NCBI RefSeq assembly: GCF_002994045.1
Contig: NZ_MQUC01000003.1
Coordinates: 124,001-188,000 of the forward strand
Origin: Nonlabens agnitus
Lineage (GTDB): Bacteria > Bacteroidota > Bacteroidia > Flavobacteriales > Flavobacteriaceae
DNA length: 64,000 nucleotides
Direction of reading: 5' to 3'
Both the position numbers and the translations under genes were made by a program. Positions 41,806 through 49,709 of this stretch are shown piece by piece. Numbering within the stretch: position 1 is the stretch's first letter; each line of letters opens with the position of its first letter. The notes below the pieces were generated by a model. The model saw nothing but the letters and a program-made list of their open reading frames with translations, was not told the origin of the DNA and made no database searches.

Positions 41806-41813
41806 TATTTTTG
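41806..41813 (+). promoter_or_regulatory. Candidate -7 promoter element of gltA
   Basis: TATTTTTG, 26 bases before the gltA ATG. A TTTG at 41788-41791 lies 14 bases upstream, shorter than the usual 17-23. Confidence 0.5.
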
Positions 41814-41839
41814 AAAGAACGATAATGAAAAAATAAATA

Positions 41840-43126
41840 ATGGCAGATAAAGCAATACTGGATATAGATGGAGAAAAGTTTGAGTTTCCCATTATAACTG
41901 GAACAGAGAACGAAAGAGCAATCGATATAAAATCCTTGCGTGGCGCGACAAACGGTGTTGTAACGATAGACCCTGGATATAAAAATACAGGTAGTTGTAC
42001 GAGCGCGATCACATTTCTAAATGGAGAAGAAGGCATTCTAAGGTATCGTGGATATTCTATTGAAGAATTGGCAGAAAAGGCAAGCTTTTTAGAGGTATCA
42101 TATTTGCTCATTTTTGGAGAATTGCCTACCGCTACTCAGCTAGACAAATTTCATAATGACATTAAAGCAAATTCTCATGTAGATGAGGATGTCAAGAGAA
42201 TACTAGATGGTTTTCCTAAGTCAGCTCACCCAATGGGCGTCTTGTCTTCTTTAACTAGTGCTTTAATTGCTTTTAACCCATCTTCAGTTAACGTAGAAAG
42301 TGAAGGTGACATGTACAAGGCGATCGTAAAAATAATGGGTAAATTTCCAGTTCTAGTCGCTTGGACGTTGCGTAAAAAGACTGGTCAACCCTTGGATTAT
42401 GGCGATGATAACTTAGGTTATGTAGAGAACATTCTAAAAATGATGTTCAAAAAACCTAACTCTGAGTACAAGCAGAATTCTACCTTAGTGGATGCCCTAG
42501 ATAAGTTACTTATTTTGCACGCAGATCATGAGCAGAATTGTTCTACAAGTACCGTGCGTATTGTAGGTTCTTCACACGCAGGATTATTTGCTAGCTTAAG
42601 TGCTGGTATCAACGCTTTGTGGGGACCATTGCATGGCGGTGCCAATCAGGCTGTTCTTGAAATGCTAGAGGCTATCAAAGAAGACGGTGGTGACACTAAA
42701 AAATATATGGGTAAGGCTAAGGATAAGGAAGATCCTTTCCGTTTGATGGGCTTTGGACATAGGGTATATAAAAACTTTGATCCAAGGGCTAAGATCATCA
42801 AAAAATCTGCTGACGAGGTCTTAGGCGATTTAGGTGTAGAAGATCCTATACTAGATATCGCAAAAGGATTAGAGAAAGAAGCCTTAGAAGATTCTTATTT
42901 CGTTGATCGCAAATTATATCCTAATGTAGATTTCTACTCAGGAATTATTTATCGAGCAATGAATATCCCAACTGAGATGTTTACCGTAATGTTTGCATTA
43001 GGTAGATTGCCAGGATGGATCGCGCAATGGAAAGAAATGCGTGAGAATAAAGAGCCTATAGGTCGTCCTCGTCAAATTTATACTGGTGAGGCGCACAGAC
43101 CTTTCAAAGAAGTTTCTGAAAGGTAA
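41840..43126 (+). CDS. gltA: Citrate synthase
   Basis: 428 residues. First step of the TCA cycle. Catalytic His residues are in LHADHEQNCSTSTVR and PLHGGANQAV, with the conserved MGFGHRVYKNFDPRA segment and the Asp region PNVDFYSG. Length and N-terminal beta domain fit the type II hexameric, NADH-sensitive class of Gram-negative bacteria. Confidence 0.97.
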   Translation: MADKAILDIDGEKFEFPIITGTENERAIDIKSLRGATNGVVTIDPGYKNTGSCTSAITFLNGEEGILRYRGYSIEELAEKASFLEVSYLLIFGELPTATQLDKFHNDIKANSHVDEDVKRILDGFPKSAHPMGVLSSLTSALIAFNPSSVNVESEGDMYKAIVKIMGKFPVLVAWTLRKKTGQPLDYGDDNLGYVENILKMMFKKPNSEYKQNSTLVDALDKLLILHADHEQNCSTSTVRIVGSSHAGLFASLSAGINALWGPLHGGANQAVLEMLEAIKEDGGDTKKYMGKAKDKEDPFRLMGFGHRVYKNFDPRAKIIKKSADEVLGDLGVEDPILDIAKGLEKEALEDSYFVDRKLYPNVDFYSGIIYRAMNIPTEMFTVMFALGRLPGWIAQWKEMRENKEPIGRPRQIYTGEAHRPFKEVSER

Positions 43127-43146
43127 TTTTCGGAATCTCAACAATA

Positions 43147-43179
43147 AAACCCAAGCCGCAAAGCTTGGGTTTCTTTTTT
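43147..43179 (+). terminator. Rho-independent terminator after gltA
   Basis: Stem AAACCCAAGC/GCTTGGGTTT, six-base loop, followed by C and six T. Confidence 0.93.
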
Positions 43180-43247
43180 GTGAAAATTTCGTTGAGGTTT
43201 TTAACCAAAATAAATCATTTGATGTGCCGAAATGATAAATTATTTTA

Positions 43248-43261
43248 GCTTTCGCGAAAGC
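43248..43261. repeat. Iterated palindrome copy 9 (14 bp), gltA-hupE spacer
   Basis: GCTTTCGCGAAAGC between the convergent gltA and HupE-like genes; the right side extends as GCGAAA without a left match. Confidence 0.93.
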
Positions 43262-43294
43262 GAAAACTCACCAATAACCTAAAACAAGAAATCG

Positions 43295-43966
43295 TTACGA
43301 AGTAAAATAATGATACAATTGATAAAGGAATAAACCGATTCCAGCGATTACTAAATAAACGTTGGCTGCCTTGTAAAATGAATCGTAGCTTTTAAGATGT
43401 CTTGACCTCGTTATCAAAAATACGATGGGAACCAGCGCCAGAATTTGTCCCAACTCCACACCAATATTGAAGCTTAATATTTTGAGTAGAAATTGGTTAT
43501 TTCCCATATCAAAGGATTGTAGCCTCGTGGATAGCCCAAAACCATGGATGAGTCCAAAAATAAGCACCATGAGCAAAAGATTAGGCGATGGAATACCAGC
43601 CTTTTTAAATCCACCTAGGTTTTCTATCCCTTTATAAAGAACACTTAATGCGATCACAGCATCTACCAGATGCTCGTTTGCCGTGATCTCGAGATAGGTT
43701 GCACCTATAAGGGTGACACAGTGTCCAATGGTAAAAACAGTAATGAATTTTAGGATGTCCTTGAATCCTTTAAGATAAAAAACAACTCCTGCTAGAAATA
43801 ACAAATGGTCATAGCCTGTGAGCATGTGTTTTGCTCCCACGTAGATGTAAGACCATAAGTCGCCGTTGTCTAAGGTAGCCTGGTCAGTAGAGCTCACACC
43901 ATGTGCCATCCCTAGGGCCGGTATTAAAATAAAGAAAAGGACAAAAAGCTTTGATTCTCTTGTCAT
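43295..43966 (-). CDS. HupE/UreJ-like membrane protein
   Basis: 223 residues: signal peptide or first TM (1-22), then about six TM helices. HupE/UreJ_2 motifs are present as HMLTGYDHLLFL, FTIGHCVTL and FGLIHGFGLS, with His and Asp residues that could bind a transition metal. HupE and UreJ relatives are implicated in nickel or cobalt uptake for hydrogenase and urease. It lies 4 bases downstream of the histidine-rich DUF4198 gene, supporting a joint metal-handling role. Which metal is unknown. Confidence 0.82.
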   Translation of the reverse strand: MTRESKLFVLFFILIPALGMAHGVSSTDQATLDNGDLWSYIYVGAKHMLTGYDHLLFLAGVVFYLKGFKDILKFITVFTIGHCVTLIGATYLEITANEHLVDAVIALSVLYKGIENLGGFKKAGIPSPNLLLMVLIFGLIHGFGLSTRLQSFDMGNNQFLLKILSFNIGVELGQILALVPIVFLITRSRHLKSYDSFYKAANVYLVIAGIGLFLYQLYHYFTS

Positions 43967-43970
43967 TACC

Positions 43971-45227
43971 TTATTTCTTCTTGTTGAAGAATATAAATAG
44001 GCCGCCTATCACGATAATACTACCCGCGATAAAGACCCAAGTAGGAATTTCATCACTGCTATCGTCGTGATCGTGGCCGTGACCAACTTGATTATCATGA
44101 CCGTGTGCAACCTCGAAGGTCAGTGTAGCCCAATTGGATTCATGGGTCAATCCTTCCTCTTCACTATTGACTAAATGAATGGTGCGTAAGTACCACACAC
44201 CATCAGCCTCTAGCTGCACCGTCACTTCTCCTTTTTGATTGGTTCTCAATTCTTGACCAGTAGTGTGCGTATGTGGTACTTCATTATCTACTATGCCTTT
44301 TGCGCCCTCGTCCTCATGCTTATGCTCATGGCTAGTGTCATTATCTGCATCGTGCTCATGATCATGACTATGTTTCTTGCCGTCGTCATGTGTATGTGTG
44401 TGCTCGTGATTTTCTATACTGCCTTCCTTGTTATCATGATCATTTTGGGTATCACCGTGAGAATGCTCTTGATTTCCGTGTTGATGTGGATGTTCATGTT
44501 CTTCGGTTGACATTTCATTTTCGTGCTCATTCGTGCCGTGGGAATGAGGTTCACCGCCATCATGAGAGTGCATTTCTTCTTGATCGTCGTGAGTATGACC
44601 ATTCATGGAAGGTTTATAGTCTGCATAAACTAACTGATTTGAAAGCGGTTTTCCATCGCGTAATAATTGTACTACTAGATCATCACCAGTATGCAGATCA
44701 TATGGATTAGTTTTGGGTATGAATTCAATGGGATAACCCAATTCTGCTTGCCAGTCATCACTTAAAGAATCACCTACCTGGAATATCGCCTTTACGTGTT
44801 TTGAGTACTTTTCAATAGCGTCTTCTTTAAGTTGATCGTTTTCTTGTCTTGATAGGAGCATATCTTTAACGCCATCATGTTCCAGATAGTCATTAAAAGC
44901 TTGAGATTCCATTTCAATATTTCTAGCTTTAGTAGAGACGCCTACAACATAGGTTCCTGACTTGCCGGTCTTGAAGTTTAGGAGTGTGATACTATCTTTC
45001 TCTGTCCATTGATCTGCTGTAACTGCAGTACGTTCACCGTTATTTAAAATGCTTGCATCAAGCATGCGGTCACGATCAATAACATTCTCACTTTTATCAA
45101 AAGTCCCATTAAATAATTGAACGGTAGCTTTACTTTCTGGCTGCAGGAAATAGCTGTCTAGTTTTAAATACATATCATGACTGCATAACAGCAGTACTAA
45201 TGCCAATAACAAAAAATTCTTTTTCAT
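43971..45227 (-). CDS. DUF4198 (NikM-like) exported protein with histidine-rich insert and C-terminal TM anchor
   Basis: 418 residues. Signal peptide about 1-15, with the mature end near SHDMYL: the HD pair close to the new N-terminus is typical of DUF4198/NikM-like periplasmic metal proteins. The beta domain is split by an about 105-residue insert (about 209-315) holding roughly 25 His in HxH and HxHxH runs with many Asp and Glu. A second His cluster (HGHDNQVGHGHDHDD) precedes a C-terminal TM helix and KKK stop-transfer. It is the first gene of a two-gene operon with the HupE/UreJ-like permease. Metal buffering or delivery (Ni, Co or Zn) is inferred. Confidence 0.8.
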   Translation of the reverse strand: MKKNFLLLALVLLLCSHDMYLKLDSYFLQPESKATVQLFNGTFDKSENVIDRDRMLDASILNNGERTAVTADQWTEKDSITLLNFKTGKSGTYVVGVSTKARNIEMESQAFNDYLEHDGVKDMLLSRQENDQLKEDAIEKYSKHVKAIFQVGDSLSDDWQAELGYPIEFIPKTNPYDLHTGDDLVVQLLRDGKPLSNQLVYADYKPSMNGHTHDDQEEMHSHDGGEPHSHGTNEHENEMSTEEHEHPHQHGNQEHSHGDTQNDHDNKEGSIENHEHTHTHDDGKKHSHDHEHDADNDTSHEHKHEDEGAKGIVDNEVPHTHTTGQELRTNQKGEVTVQLEADGVWYLRTIHLVNSEEEGLTHESNWATLTFEVAHGHDNQVGHGHDHDDSSDEIPTWVFIAGSIIVIGGLFIFFNKKK

Positions 45228-45261
45228 AAGATTAGATCTTAATAAGGGTAAATAAGTTATT

Positions 45262-45269
45262 CAAAAATA
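45262..45269 (-). promoter_or_regulatory. Candidate -7 element of the DUF4198-hupE operon
   Basis: The minus strand reads TATTTTTG, 34 bases before the ATG. No good -33 match. No metal-regulator operator could be recognised in the 194-base divergent region 45228-45421. Confidence 0.4.
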
Positions 45270-45384
45270 CAACATCAACTTGATCATGTATGGTTTTAGA
45301 AAAGACACTATAATTTATCTGTTCAGGACGGTAGATTATTTATAGGAGTAGTTAAAAAGCTCTTGGAAAATCCTAACGGTCTAC

Positions 45385-45417
45385 TTGCATTATCAACCTG
45401 CTTAAGTGGTAAATTTG
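45385..45417 (+). promoter_or_regulatory. Promoter of the amidinohydrolase pair, -7 element 4 bases before ATG
   Basis: TTG (45385-45387), 22 bases, TAAATTTG (45410-45417), then CGGC and ATG at 45422. A leaderless mRNA is predicted. Confidence 0.6.
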
Positions 45418-45421
45418 CGGC

Positions 45422-46342
45422 ATGAATCGACTGAATTTACATGTTAAGGACGAGACCTCAAGATTAAGAGCCGTAGTGCTGGGAACGGCGCGCAGCAATG
45501 GTCCTGTGCCAGATCTTAAGGACGCTTATGATCCTAAATCTAGACAGCATATCCTTGCAGGTACCTATCCTAAAATTGAGGATATCGTGAGTGAAATGGA
45601 AGCCGTTGCTACAGTTTTTGAAAAGTACGATGTTCAGATTTTTAGGCCCAAACAGATTGAAGACTGCAACCAGATATTTACCAGGGACATAGGCTTTGTC
45701 ATTGATGATGTTTTTGTCAAGGCTAATATTCTACCAGATCGCGAGGAAGAACTCGAGGCGATCAAACACGTCATAGAACTAGTCGACCTAAATAAAGTGA
45801 TTAGACCACCAGAAGAAGTACATATTGAAGGTGGCGACGTGATGCTTTATGGAGAGTACATTTTTGTAGGTACCTATCGCGGTGCCGATTATGCTGATTA
45901 TATCATCGCCCGGACAAATGTAGAAGGAGTTGATTGGCTCAAGGACACGTTCCCACATAAAAAGGTAGTATCCTTCAATCTGCGGAAGGATAACTTAGAT
46001 CCCTATAACAATGCACTACACCTGGATTGCTGCTTTCAACCCGTAGGCAATGGTAAATGCATCATTTATAAAGGCGGTTTTTTACAGGAAGAAGAATATC
46101 AGTTTTTGGTAGACCTTTTTGGTGCAGAAAACTGTTTTGAGATTACTAGAGAAGAAATGTACCACATGAACTCCAATATTTTTTCCATCGCGCCAGATGT
46201 AGTGGTTTCAGAGCGTAATTTTACCAGACTCAATACCTGGCTGCGCAGCCATAACATTACCGTAGAAGAAGTTCCCTATGCCGAAATTTCAAAACAAGAA
46301 GGCCTTTTACGTTGTTCCACATTGCCCCTAATTAGAGATTAA
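45422..46342 (+). CDS. Amidinotransferase/dimethylarginine dimethylaminohydrolase family protein
   Basis: 306 residues of the guanidine-modifying (GME) superfamily. Visible catalytic elements are FTRDIGF (Asp), the EVHIEGGDVML segment, the His in NALHLDCCF, and the nucleophile C298 in LLRCSTLPL near the C-terminus. It could hydrolyse arginine, methylarginine or citrulline-type substrates, or transfer an amidino group; the sequence does not decide. Its TAA overlaps the ATG of the next gene by one base. Confidence 0.82.
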   Translation: MNRLNLHVKDETSRLRAVVLGTARSNGPVPDLKDAYDPKSRQHILAGTYPKIEDIVSEMEAVATVFEKYDVQIFRPKQIEDCNQIFTRDIGFVIDDVFVKANILPDREEELEAIKHVIELVDLNKVIRPPEEVHIEGGDVMLYGEYIFVGTYRGADYADYIIARTNVEGVDWLKDTFPHKKVVSFNLRKDNLDPYNNALHLDCCFQPVGNGKCIIYKGGFLQEEEYQFLVDLFGAENCFEITREEMYHMNSNIFSIAPDVVVSERNFTRLNTWLRSHNITVEEVPYAEISKQEGLLRCSTLPLIRD

Positions 46343-47286
46343 TGAAACAAATTACCGATACCATTCTTATGGTGCGTCCAGTGCAGTTCCGTTTGAACGA
46401 AGAGACTGCAGTAAATAACTATTATCAGGATCAGCAGTTCCATAAGGAGATCAAAAATGCTGATGCTAATCAACGAGCGCAGGAAGAGTTTGACGCTTTC
46501 GCGAAAGCGTTACAAGACCACAACATTAACGTTATCATCGTCCAGGATGACAACAAACATGACACTCCAGATTCTGTTTTCCCAAATAACTGGCTGTCTA
46601 CACACGAGAATGGTACCGCAGTTTTGTATCCCATGTTTGCACCCAACCGCAGGCTGGAACGCAGGCCAGAAGTCCTAGAAGCGCTGGAAGAAAATGACTT
46701 TGTAATAGAAGATGTGATGGACTACACCAGCGCTGAAGATGAAGGGATCTTCCTGGAAGGAACCGGCAGCCTTTTATTGGATCGTGCTAATGACGTCGCT
46801 TACTGCAGCATATCGCCACGAGCTGATGAGGATTTATTCATCGAATTTTGTGAAGATTTTGAATATACACCAGTCGTGTTTACGGCCTATCAAAATGTAG
46901 GCGATGCCAGATTACCCATTTATCATACTAATGTGATGATGGCTCTAGGTGAAGAATATGCTGTGATCTGTCTGGATGCTATCGATAGCAAAGCCGAGGT
47001 CAAAAACGTGCTCCACCATTTAAAGCGCACCAATAAGGAAATCATCAATATTACCGAGGCACAAGTTGAAAGCTTTGCTGGAAATATGATACAAGTGAAG
47101 AACAACGAAGGCAAGAAGTTTCTCGTCATGAGCAACCAGGCCTATGAATCACTTACCGAAGCGCAGATTAACAAACTACGGAAGTACAACGAGATCATCC
47201 ATCCAGACATTAAAACTATTGAGACCTTAGGCGGTGGCAGCGTACGCTGTATGATGGCAGAGGTTTTTTTGCCTAGAAAAGTGTAG
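46342..47286 (+). CDS. ctlX: Citrulline utilization hydrolase CtlX-type amidinohydrolase
   Basis: 314 residues. MVRPVQFRLNEETAVNNYYQ at the start, DSVFPNNWLSTHENG, EGTGSLLLDR, IYHTNVMMALG (catalytic His) and the C-terminal GGGSVRCMMAEVF (catalytic Cys303) match the CtlX branch of the GME superfamily. A palindrome copy encodes AFAKA near residue 53. Co-transcribed with the preceding amidinohydrolase. Confidence 0.83.
   Translation: MKQITDTILMVRPVQFRLNEETAVNNYYQDQQFHKEIKNADANQRAQEEFDAFAKALQDHNINVIIVQDDNKHDTPDSVFPNNWLSTHENGTAVLYPMFAPNRRLERRPEVLEALEENDFVIEDVMDYTSAEDEGIFLEGTGSLLLDRANDVAYCSISPRADEDLFIEFCEDFEYTPVVFTAYQNVGDARLPIYHTNVMMALGEEYAVICLDAIDSKAEVKNVLHHLKRTNKEIINITEAQVESFAGNMIQVKNNEGKKFLVMSNQAYESLTEAQINKLRKYNEIIHPDIKTIETLGGGSVRCMMAEVFLPRKV
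46493..46510. repeat. Iterated palindrome copy 10 (18 bp)
   Basis: ACGCTTTCGCGAAAGCGT inside ctlX, read as AFAKA. Confidence 0.95.
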
Positions 47287-47321
47287 CAGGAAACTTTAGA
47301 GACCAAAATGACTTACTTCAA

Positions 47322-48011
47322 ATGAAAATTAAATCCTTAATTAGTGATTTTAATCTTGACCACGAGAACGAATGTTTAATTGGGAAGGTAGGTCATTGCG
47401 AATTCAATTTAGCAGGTGCAAAGATTGAATCGAAAGGGTTTCCATCATTAGAAGGTTTTGTAGTTGAGTTATTTCAGGTAACTGATTTAAAGGAAGTTTC
47501 ATCTCGTATAAAAAACGTTGATTTTACCGGAGGTGATTGGTACGTAAGAATTAATATTGATTCTGGTTGGAAATATTTTGAGAATGATGAAATAATTGAA
47601 TTCTATATTGTAGAAAGAACGAATGTTGAGAACGTAAATTTTGACAAGGCAAAATTAAATGCCAATTCCATTTTACTACAACTTAAAAATATGAGTGCTA
47701 GAATTTTTTCAAAATTCTATTTGGATATTCGAGGTGGCGAAACATCGGGAGCTGGTAGGAATGAGCACGGACCTGCACATTTCCATGTTATAGAAAATGG
47801 AACAAATAAGGATTTGGGAAAAGTTTATTTTCCGACCATAACTGACTTCGCTTCAAATGAAAATACTAAGTTGAGATTTGACTTAAATTGTAAGTTTAAA
47901 AAAAAGGAAAAAAGAAGGATTTCCGAATGGGTCTTTGCCTCGAACTGCCAAAATTTAAAGGCGATCAATCAAGAATGGATATTGCGGAATGAACATAACA
48001 ATAGGACTTAA
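47322..48011 (+). CDS. Hypothetical protein with DUF4160-like C-terminus
   Basis: 229 residues, not recognised as a whole. No signal peptide or TM segment. The C-terminal half has GRNEHGPAHFHVIENG followed by a basic stretch and ISEWVFASNCQNLKAINQEW. This resembles the short DUF4160 family (HxPHFHV ... W ... EL...W), a small protein class found near toxin-antitoxin and accessory genes. The gene is visibly richer in A and T than its neighbours and uses AAA/AAT/GAA heavily, so recent acquisition is possible. It starts 35 bases after ctlX. Function unknown. Confidence 0.7.
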   Translation: MKIKSLISDFNLDHENECLIGKVGHCEFNLAGAKIESKGFPSLEGFVVELFQVTDLKEVSSRIKNVDFTGGDWYVRINIDSGWKYFENDEIIEFYIVERTNVENVNFDKAKLNANSILLQLKNMSARIFSKFYLDIRGGETSGAGRNEHGPAHFHVIENGTNKDLGKVYFPTITDFASNENTKLRFDLNCKFKKKEKRRISEWVFASNCQNLKAINQEWILRNEHNNRT

Positions 48012-48177
48012 CTTTTATCTTCATCAATCAAAAGTGGATTTATTATAAAATCTCTCTGAATGAATTTAAACTTAATTTTCAATGTGTATCTACAATAAAA
48101 AATACAAATCTTATTTGAAGACTGAACTTCAAACTGGATTTTGCTGAAGCACACAATATCCAATCAGAAAAGAGAAA

Positions 48178-49605
48178 CTACTTCCCAGTCGCAATATGTT
48201 TGATCATACCCGCAAAAATAAAATAGTGAAAGGGTAGCATACTGTACCAGTACAACCTGCCCCAAAGACCTAGCGGTCTAAAAGTAGCCGTCTGGTGAAC
48301 GACATTATCTTCATCGATCTCAAACTCCAACCAGGCTTCTCCAGGGACACGCATTTCGGCAAAAAGTAATAGGCGTCTTTCTTGACGGTCTGCTACGATC
48401 ACACGCCAGAAGTCTAGGGAATCACCAGAATAGATTTTATCTTGATTGGTACGTCCACGGCGCAGACCAACACCACCAAAAAGCTTGTCCAGATAACCGC
48501 GTATCTTCCATAAGAAGTCGGCATAATAATATCCATTGTTGCCGCCTATCGCCCATATGCGATTGAGCGCCTCTTCAGGTTCTTCTGTCTTGTACGTTTG
48601 AGCATCTCGCAAACAACCAAATCTAGGTACTTGTTTAAACTTGTTGATGTTGTATTTGAACCTACCGCTCACCATACTGTCCTTCCAACTACTGGCAACG
48701 TTGTTTTGCTCGATTTTGGCAAAAGCCATATTCAAGGCTTCTTTATAGGTGTAGAGCTCGATGCCTAGATCTTCCGCAAGTGAGTTTTCTTTGGCTACCA
48801 CTTCGACAGACATGCTGTTTACCAGATTGCGAGCTAATTTGTAAGACGTACTCGTCACAAAGTACAACCAATAGGAACTTAGTTTAGGAGTCATGACCGG
48901 TACCGTCAGGATGGTCAGGTGCAAGTTTCTGTTTTCAGAATATTGCTGCATCATCTGTTTGTAGGTGAGTACATTCTTACCACCTATATCATAGGATTGA
49001 TTATAACTCACCTCGCGACCCAATACACCTATCAGGAAACTCATCACGTTGCGTATGGCAATAGGATGTGTCTTGGTGTTGACCCATTTAGGTGTGATCA
49101 TGATAGGTAGCTTCTCGCATAGATCCCGTATGATCTCAAAGGAAGAACTACCGCTGCCCACGATGATTCCAGCACGTAAAACCGTCGTAGGAATGTCACT
49201 TGCACTAAGAATTTCTTCAACTCGCTTTCGCGAAAGCAAGTGTTTGCTCAAAACATCTTGGTTCACAATTCCAGATAGGTAGATGATCTGTTTGCAACTT
49301 GTGTGAGCCAGCTGTTCCAAAAAATTAGTCGCACTATCGGCTTCCATTTTGTCAAAACTCTCTGTACTACTGGTCATGGAATGGATCAGGTAATACGCGA
49401 CATCAATATCTGCTGGTATGGGATTGACCTCTGGTAAGTCTAGAAAATCGATCTCGATAATCTCGACCTGCGATCGCACCTCATCAGGCACGGATAATCG
49501 ACTCGCACTACGCACGGCACAAACGACCTCGTGGTCTTCTTTGAGTAGTTCGTAGAGTAGGCGCACGCCTATGTAACCGTTTGCTCCTGTAAGTAGTACC
49601 TTCAT
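48178..49605 (-). CDS. SDR-type oxidoreductase with C-terminal DUF2867
   Basis: 475 residues. N-terminal NAD(P)-binding atypical SDR domain with GANGYIG (7-13) and IIYLSGIV, then a DUF2867 domain from about 330 (GYYYADFLWKIRGYLDKLFGG..., SLDFWRVIVADRQERRLLLFAEMRVPGEAWLEFEI). The fusion is widespread but its substrate is unknown. A palindrome copy encodes LSRKR near residue 125. The 166 bases between this gene and the 47322 gene are AT-rich with nothing recognisable. Confidence 0.85.
   Translation of the reverse strand: MKVLLTGANGYIGVRLLYELLKEDHEVVCAVRSASRLSVPDEVRSQVEIIEIDFLDLPEVNPIPADIDVAYYLIHSMTSSTESFDKMEADSATNFLEQLAHTSCKQIIYLSGIVNQDVLSKHLLSRKRVEEILSASDIPTTVLRAGIIVGSGSSSFEIIRDLCEKLPIMITPKWVNTKTHPIAIRNVMSFLIGVLGREVSYNQSYDIGGKNVLTYKQMMQQYSENRNLHLTILTVPVMTPKLSSYWLYFVTSTSYKLARNLVNSMSVEVVAKENSLAEDLGIELYTYKEALNMAFAKIEQNNVASSWKDSMVSGRFKYNINKFKQVPRFGCLRDAQTYKTEEPEEALNRIWAIGGNNGYYYADFLWKIRGYLDKLFGGVGLRRGRTNQDKIYSGDSLDFWRVIVADRQERRLLLFAEMRVPGEAWLEFEIDEDNVVHQTATFRPLGLWGRLYWYSMLPFHYFIFAGMIKHIATGK
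49224..49237. repeat. Iterated palindrome copy 11 (14 bp)
   Basis: GCTTTCGCGAAAGC inside the SDR/DUF2867 gene, read on the minus strand as LSRKR. Confidence 0.93.
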
Positions 49606-49609
49606 ATCA

Positions 49610-49617
49610 TAAAGATA
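49610..49617 (-). promoter_or_regulatory. Near-consensus -7 element 4 bases before the SDR gene
   Basis: The minus strand reads TATCTTTA (last base A instead of G), TGAT, ATG. Same geometry as pyrE, rlmB, carA and the 45422 gene. Confidence 0.4.
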
Positions 49618-49658
49618 GGTGGTGGCAGCTCGTGGTTGTGATACGATGGTGTTAAAAC

Positions 49659-49689
49659 AACAAACGCCGCTCCTGGGAGCGACGTTTGT
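49659..49689 (-). terminator. Terminator hairpin after the ABC/M1 peptidase gene
   Basis: ACAAACG...GCTCC tg GGAGC...CGTTTGT forms a long stem with one small internal mismatch; on the minus strand it is followed by TTGTTTTAA. It ends the transcript of the gene stopping at 49710 and could also work on the other strand. Confidence 0.75.
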
Positions 49690-49709
49690 ATAATTAGTGG
49701 AATAAAGGC

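Noticed and set aside
44235..44710. Plus-strand frames opposite the histidine-rich region
   Set aside because: They are shadows created by the repetitive CAT/CAC codons of the DUF4198 insert.
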